NCBI RefSeq assembly: GCF_018531465.1
Contig: NZ_JAHDTF010000003.1
Span: forward strand, 372,001 to 436,000
DNA length: 64,000 nucleotides
Direction: 5' to 3'
DNA from: Sphaerisporangium fuscum
Lineage (GTDB): Bacteria; Actinomycetota; Actinomycetes; Streptosporangiales; Streptosporangiaceae
Notes under the pieces: model-generated
What the model was told of the DNA's origin: nothing
What the model saw: the letters and a program-made list of their open reading frames with translations, nothing else
The model's database searches: none
Program-made: the position numbers and the translations under genes
Part shown: positions 60,341 through 64,000 of the stretch, piece after piece
Position numbering within the stretch: position 1 is the stretch's first letter
Layout of the letters: each line of letters opens with the position of its first letter

Positions 60341-61716
60341 CCGCCCCCGCCATCCGGCCCGTCCTCATGATCGGCATGCGGGAGGACGCCGTCGTGGAGT
60401 CGTCCGGCGGCGCGCTCACCATCACCCAGCCCTTCGGCAGGATCACCGTACGCGGCCTGCCTCCCGGGGTGGCGGCGGTGCTGCGCGAGCTGCCGGGCAG
60501 GCTGGTCGGCGAGGACGAGCCGGCCGACCGGCTGGTGGCGTCCGGCGGGACCAGCCAGGAGGTCGCCCTGCTGTACCTGGTGCTCTCGCGGCTGCGCCCG
60601 ATCCTGGTCCACGCGGTCGAGCCGCTGCTGCGGGTGGTCCCCATCGCCCGCGACGCGGTGTACCAGCCGCGGGACCTGCCGCCCGACGACATCGTGCGCC
60701 TGTCGAGGTTCGCGCTGGTGCGCCGGTCGGGGGAGGGGCTGGTCCTGGAGTCCCCGTTGTCGAGGCACAAGGTCACGCTGACCGAGGCGGCCATGCCGCT
60801 GCTGGCGGCGCTCGGACGCGGGGTCATGGTGAAGGAGGCGCCCGAGGCGCTGAGCCACCTGGTCGCGGCGGGGGTGGCCGGCGCCGGCGACACCGAGGAC
60901 ACCGACCCCGCGCTGCGCGCCTGGGACTTCCACGACCTGCTCTTCCACGCCAGGAGCAGGTGGGGACGCCAGGAGGGGCCGTTCGGGGCGACGTTCCGCT
61001 TCCTCGGGGAGCTGCCGCCCGAGCCGGTGGTCAAACCGCTGCCCGAGGGCCCCGCCCTGCCGCTGTTCAGGCCCTCCCTGGAGGAGGTCGCGGCGGCCGA
61101 CCCGCCGTTCACCACCGTCCTGGAGTCGCGCAGGTCGGTGCGCGAGTACGGCGCCCCGCCGACGGTCCGCCAGCTCGGTGAGCTGCTCTACCGCGCCGCC
61201 AGGGTGCGGGAGGTCTTCGGGCCCACGCCCGGCATGCCGTACGAGGCCAGCAGGAGGCCCTACCCCGGCGGAGGCGCGGTCCACGAGCTCGAGCTCTACC
61301 TCACCGTCGGCAGGTGCGAGGGCCTCGCCCTCGGCGCCTACTACTACGACCCGCTCGGTCACCGGCTCGTCACGCTGCCCGCCAGGCAGGAGGACACCCG
61401 CGCCATGCTGGCCATGGCGAGCACGGCGACCGGAGGACTCGCCACCCCCGACGTGCTCGTCACCATCACCTCGCGCTTCCAGCGCAAGTCGTGGAAGTAC
61501 TCCGGCCTGGCCTACGCCGCCACGCTGAAGAACGTCGGAGTGCTCTACCAGACCCTCTACCTCGTGGCCACCGCGATGGGGCTGGCGCCCTGCGCCCTCG
61601 GCAGCGGCGACGCCGACCTGGCCGCACGCGCCTTCGGGCTGGACTGGGTGAGGGAGTCGTCGGTCGGCGACTTCCTCATCGGCGGCGCCCCGCGCGAGGC
61701 GGCGTCCGGTTCGTGA
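60337..61716 (+). CDS. SagB-type azoline dehydrogenase
   Basis: A 459-residue FMN enzyme that oxidises azolines to azoles. N-terminal winged-helix-like region (residues 1-250) and C-terminal nitroreductase domain from about 260: SRRSVREYGAPPTVRQLGELLYRA, RRPYPGGGAVHELELYLTV, QTLYLVATAMGLAPCALGSG. The GTG start at 60337 sits inside the cyclodehydratase stop (GTGA), so the two are coupled. Predicts mature thiazoles/oxazoles rather than azolines. Confidence 0.93.
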   Translation: MTAPAIRPVLMIGMREDAVVESSGGALTITQPFGRITVRGLPPGVAAVLRELPGRLVGEDEPADRLVASGGTSQEVALLYLVLSRLRPILVHAVEPLLRVVPIARDAVYQPRDLPPDDIVRLSRFALVRRSGEGLVLESPLSRHKVTLTEAAMPLLAALGRGVMVKEAPEALSHLVAAGVAGAGDTEDTDPALRAWDFHDLLFHARSRWGRQEGPFGATFRFLGELPPEPVVKPLPEGPALPLFRPSLEEVAAADPPFTTVLESRRSVREYGAPPTVRQLGELLYRAARVREVFGPTPGMPYEASRRPYPGGGAVHELELYLTVGRCEGLALGAYYYDPLGHRLVTLPARQEDTRAMLAMASTATGGLATPDVLVTITSRFQRKSWKYSGLAYAATLKNVGVLYQTLYLVATAMGLAPCALGSGDADLAARAFGLDWVRESSVGDFLIGGAPREAASGS

Positions 61717-61769
61717 TGTCCGTCATGAGCGGCAGGTGTCGTCTGCATCTGCCCGCTCCTGCCCGGATC

Positions 61770-62041
61770 CGGGATCGTGGCAGGTGAGAGGCCTGCCGGA
61801 CGGAACAGGAGTGTCTGATGGCCGAGAGCATCCACATCCTTGACGATGAGGACCGCGGGAAGTTCGCCAGGCTGATCGCCGCGGCGTGGGACGACGAGGT
61901 GATCCGGCGCCGTTACGAGACCGAGCCGAGGGCGCTGCTGGGCCAGTACGGCATCGTCTACCCCGAGGGCGTGCCCACCCCGCCGTTGCCGTCCAAACCG
62001 GAGGGCGAGTTCGACATCGCCGACCTGGAGTCCGCGGCCGG
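61770..62041 (+). repeat. Tandem precursor duplication, copy 1
   Basis: 272 bases covering the hairpin, RBS and leader of precursor 4. It matches copy 2 (62204-62475) with only 5 differences, all before base 61860; the last ~180 bases are identical. Similarity ends abruptly at the core. Confidence 0.9.
61779..61797 (+). promoter_or_regulatory. Stem-loop before precursor 4
   Basis: GGCAGG / CCTGCC with 7-nt loop TGAGAGG, ending 20 bases before the ATG. A second, bulged stem can form upstream (61727-61758). Confidence 0.55.
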
Positions 62042-62129
62042 TCACGCCGCCGGCTCGGTCAGCACCGTCGCCTGCGCCACCTCCTACTGCGGGCCGGACG
62101 TCCCCTCCACGGTGGGCGACACGCTGTGA
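61818..62129 (+). CDS. RiPP precursor 4, NHLP leader family
   Basis: A 103-residue precursor. Leader nearly identical to precursor 5 (FARLIAAAWDDEVIRR, LLGQYGIVYPEGVPTPPLP, EGEFDIADLESAAG). The core region holds SVSTVACATSYCGPDVPSTV and ends GDTL: two Cys and several Ser/Thr. ATG 61818 with ACAGGAG upstream. Located after the modification enzymes, unlike precursors 1-3. Differences from precursors 1 and 5 (His6, Asp9, Gly14 region) appear specific to this copy. Confidence 0.88.
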   Translation: MAESIHILDDEDRGKFARLIAAAWDDEVIRRRYETEPRALLGQYGIVYPEGVPTPPLPSKPEGEFDIADLESAAGHAAGSVSTVACATSYCGPDVPSTVGDTL

Positions 62130-62203
62130 CCGCGACTATGGCCGGAAGGTTCGGCACAGCCAGGGGACTCGACGTCCCGCATCCGCCCGTCCCCGTCCGG
62201 GTT

Positions 62204-62475
62204 CGGGATCGTGGCAGGTGACAGGCCTGCCGGACGGAACAGGAGTGTCTGATGGCCGAGAGCATCTACATCCTTGGTGATGAGGACCGCAGGAAGTTCG
62301 CCAGGCTGATCGCCGCGGCGTGGGACGACGAGGTGATCCGGCGCCGTTACGAGACCGAGCCGAGGGCGCTGCTGGGCCAGTACGGCATCGTCTACCCCGA
62401 GGGCGTGCCCACCCCGCCGTTGCCGTCCAAACCGGAGGGCGAGTTCGACATCGCCGACCTGGAGTCCGCGGCCGG
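62204..62475 (+). repeat. Tandem precursor duplication, copy 2
   Basis: Second copy, offset 434 bases from copy 1, 267 of 272 bases identical. Covers hairpin, RBS and leader of precursor 5. Confidence 0.9.
62213..62231 (+). promoter_or_regulatory. Stem-loop before precursor 5
   Basis: GGCAGG / CCTGCC with 7-nt loop TGACAGG, ending 20 bases before the ATG; one loop base differs from the precursor 4 copy. Confidence 0.55.
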
Positions 62476-62557
62476 ATACGCGGCCAGCTCGATAAGCTGC
62501 GTCCCCACCGTCGGCTCCGTCTTGACCGCCGGCCTCACCTCGAACGACACGCAGTGA
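62252..62557 (+). CDS. RiPP precursor 5, NHLP leader family
   Basis: A 101-residue precursor whose leader matches precursor 4 except for three substitutions near the N-terminus, and is close to precursor 1 (AESIYILGDEDRRKFARLIA). The core reads SISCVPTVGSVLTAGLTSND and then TQ: one Cys but many Ser/Thr, so it may be more heavily dehydrated. The stop overlaps the following ABC ATPase start (GTGA), tying this peptide to that transporter. Confidence 0.88.
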   Translation: MAESIYILGDEDRRKFARLIAAAWDDEVIRRRYETEPRALLGQYGIVYPEGVPTPPLPSKPEGEFDIADLESAAGYAASSISCVPTVGSVLTAGLTSNDTQ

Positions 62558-63471
62558 ACGCGGCCGTGATCGAGGTCGCCGGCCTCCGGAAACGCTACGG
62601 CGAGTTCACCGCCGTCGACGGCATCTCCTTCGACGTCCGCAAGGGCGAGGTGTTCGCCCTGCTCGGCACGAACGGCGCCGGCAAGACCACCACCATCGAG
62701 ATCCTGGAGGGCTACCTGAAGGCCTCCGGGGGCACGGCGAGGGTGTTCGGCCACGACCCCGCCGACCGTGGTCCCCTGCGGTCCAGGATCGGTGTCGTGC
62801 TGCAGGAGTCCGGCCTGTTCGGCGACCTGTCGGCGGCCGAGACGGTGACGGCCTGGCGCAGGTTCACCTCGGGCGCGCGGCCGGTGGCCGAGGCCCTCGA
62901 ACTGGTGGGGCTGTCCGGCCAGGCGTCGACGCGGGTCAAGCGGATGTCCGGCGGGGAGCGGCGCAAGCTCGACATCGCGCTGGCCACGCTGGGCCGTCCC
63001 GAGCTGCTGTTCCTCGACGAACCGACGACGGGTCTCGACCCCGAGGCCAGGCGCAGGGTCCGCGACCTGGTCGGCGAGCTGGCGGGCGCGGGGATGACCG
63101 TCCTGCTCACCACCCACTACCTGGAGGAGGCCCAGGAACTGGCCGCCAGGGTGGCCATCATGGACAAGGGCAGGATCGTCACCCACGGCACGATGGCCGA
63201 GGTGCTCGGGCGGGGCTCGGGACGGGTCGCCTTCGACCTGCCCGGCGGCGCGACCCCCGAAGGGCTGCCGGTCGGCGAGCGGGACGCCCTGACGGTGACG
63301 GGACGGCGGTGCGTGATCGTCACGGCGGAGCCCGAGTCCGTCGCGCACTCCGTGCTGGGCTGGGCGCACACCCGGGGCCTGAAGCTCACCGGCTTCGACG
63401 TCCGCCAGGCCACCCTCGAAGAGGTCTTCCTCGACATCGCCCACCACAGCGGACAGGAGGTCACGACGTGA
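62554..63471 (+). CDS. ABC-2 type transporter ATPase
   Basis: A 305-residue ATPase of the DrrA/CcmA type: Walker A GTNGAGKTT, Q-loop VVLQESGLF, signature MSGGERRKLDIA, Walker B LLFLDEPTTGLDPE, switch His in LLTTHYLEEA, and a C-terminal regulatory extension ending ATLEEVFLDIAHHSGQE. Starts in the precursor 5 stop and overlaps the permease start. Candidate immunity or second export ATPase for the cluster. Confidence 0.93.
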   Translation: MNAAVIEVAGLRKRYGEFTAVDGISFDVRKGEVFALLGTNGAGKTTTIEILEGYLKASGGTARVFGHDPADRGPLRSRIGVVLQESGLFGDLSAAETVTAWRRFTSGARPVAEALELVGLSGQASTRVKRMSGGERRKLDIALATLGRPELLFLDEPTTGLDPEARRRVRDLVGELAGAGMTVLLTTHYLEEAQELAARVAIMDKGRIVTHGTMAEVLGRGSGRVAFDLPGGATPEGLPVGERDALTVTGRRCVIVTAEPESVAHSVLGWAHTRGLKLTGFDVRQATLEEVFLDIAHHSGQEVTT

Positions 63472-64000
63472 CCGCCTACACGCTGTCGCACTTCAGGCTG
63501 ACCCAGACGCTGTTCTGGCGCACGCCCGTCTCGGTGGGCGTCGCCCTGGGATTCCCCATCCTGTTCGGCGGGCTGATGCCGCTGCTGGTCGGCGGCGGCG
63601 CCCGGGGAGGCGCGCCGGTCGGGGTCGCCATCGTCACCGGCGTCATCGTGATGGGCATGGGCACCCTGGGCTTCATGACGCTGGTGGAGTCCTTCGTCAT
63701 GAAGCGGCAGCTGCTGATCTTCAAGCGGCTGCGCGGCACGGAGCTGCCCGATCTCGCCATCTTCGGCGGCGAGATCCTCACCGTCGTGTCGATCGGGCTG
63801 CTCCAGCTCGCGGCGATCGTCGGGCTGGCGAAGGTGGCGCACGGCGTCGACCTGCCGGCCGACCCCGCCCTGCTGGTGGTCACGGTGGTGCTCGGGCTCG
63901 CGGTCTTCGCGGCGATGGCCGTCGCGGTGAGCGGCAGGATCCCCGCGCAGGGCGCCACGGCGGTGGTGAGCCTGCCGTTCTTGCTGCTCACCATCGGCCT
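63468..64000 (+). CDS. ABC-2 type transporter permease (3' end outside window)
   Basis: About 177 residues visible. A GTG start at 63468 overlaps the ATPase stop (GTGA). The sequence opens TAYTLSHFRLTQTLFWRTPV, followed by hydrophobic helices (GVALGFPILFGGLMPLLVGG, VAIVTGVIVMGMGTLGFMTL), the motif FVMKRQLLIFKRLRGTELP typical of DrrB-like permeases, and further helices to the edge. Partner of the ATPase. More cluster genes may lie to the right. Confidence 0.88.
   Translation, partial: MTAYTLSHFRLTQTLFWRTPVSVGVALGFPILFGGLMPLLVGGGARGGAPVGVAIVTGVIVMGMGTLGFMTLVESFVMKRQLLIFKRLRGTELPDLAIFGGEILTVVSIGLLQLAAIVGLAKVAHGVDLPADPALLVVTVVLGLAVFAAMAVAVSGRIPAQGATAVVSLPFLLLTIG

Noticed and set aside
61818..62557. 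Precursors 4 and 5 as genuine nitrile hydratase alpha subunits
   Set aside because: They are about 100 residues, lack the metal claw and have no beta-subunit gene; they sit among RiPP enzymes and exporters.

Overview
This is a GC-rich actinomycete chromosome segment, about 70% GC or more, with GTG starts, ATGA/GTGA start-stop overlaps and third-position GC bias. The gene content (LAL and MarR/PadR regulators, F420-type oxidoreductase, cobalamin MerR plus ECF sigma, secreted hydrolases, RiPP cluster) fits Streptosporangiaceae or a related filamentous actinomycete; that placement is inference. There are no rRNA or tRNA genes, CRISPR arrays or intact insertion sequences.

Layout of 1-47 kb, mostly small accessory modules: a two-component system whose kinase is cut by the window edge; a crotonase fragment; a secreted PI-PLC-like protein with an inserted repeat block; a D-aminopeptidase / serine hydrolase / peptide ABC importer locus (3.2-10.8 kb); an esterase; a PadR-GH5 pair with a large dyad operator; an ene-reductase; a deletion scar joining a beheaded MFS exporter to a beheaded MarR gene (14.8-16.4 kb); an OhrR-like regulator divergent from a heterodimeric ABC exporter; a light-response module (cobalamin MerR, ECF sigma, DUF523-DUF1722); a sugar ABC operon divergent from a GH3 glycosidase; a CAP protein; a sirtuin; an Lrp regulator with indolepyruvate oxidoreductase and acyl-CoA dehydrogenase; haloalkane dehalogenase with MarR; carbonic anhydrase; a secreted GH3; a LAL regulator; and a secreted SGNH hydrolase.

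The main object of interest is 47.3-64.0 kb, a single-direction RiPP cluster that runs off the right edge. It has five precursor peptides with nitrile-hydratase-like (NHLP) leaders, an HlyD adaptor, a C39-peptidase ABC exporter and a partner NHLP exporter, a LanM-type enzyme, a fused ocin-ThiF/YcaO cyclodehydratase, a SagB-type azoline dehydrogenase and a second ABC transporter. The proposed flow is: leaders recruit the LanM dehydratase (Ser/Thr to Dha/Dhb) and YcaO (Cys/Ser/Thr to azolines); SagB oxidises azolines to azoles; the C39 ABC protein removes the leader and exports the product with HlyD. The last ABC pair may give immunity or a second export route.

The LanM cyclase domain keeps its fold signature but has lost the Cys/Cys-His zinc ligands and the HG motifs, so it looks like a dehydratase without lanthionine cyclase activity. 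Each precursor gene is preceded by a stem-loop with a 7-nt loop, two of which share the same loop. Two precursor genes are a near-identical tandem duplication of the leader with completely different cores. A membrane protein inside the cluster resembles a histidine kinase that has lost its phospho-acceptor His and ATPase domain. I know of no characterised product matching this combination.
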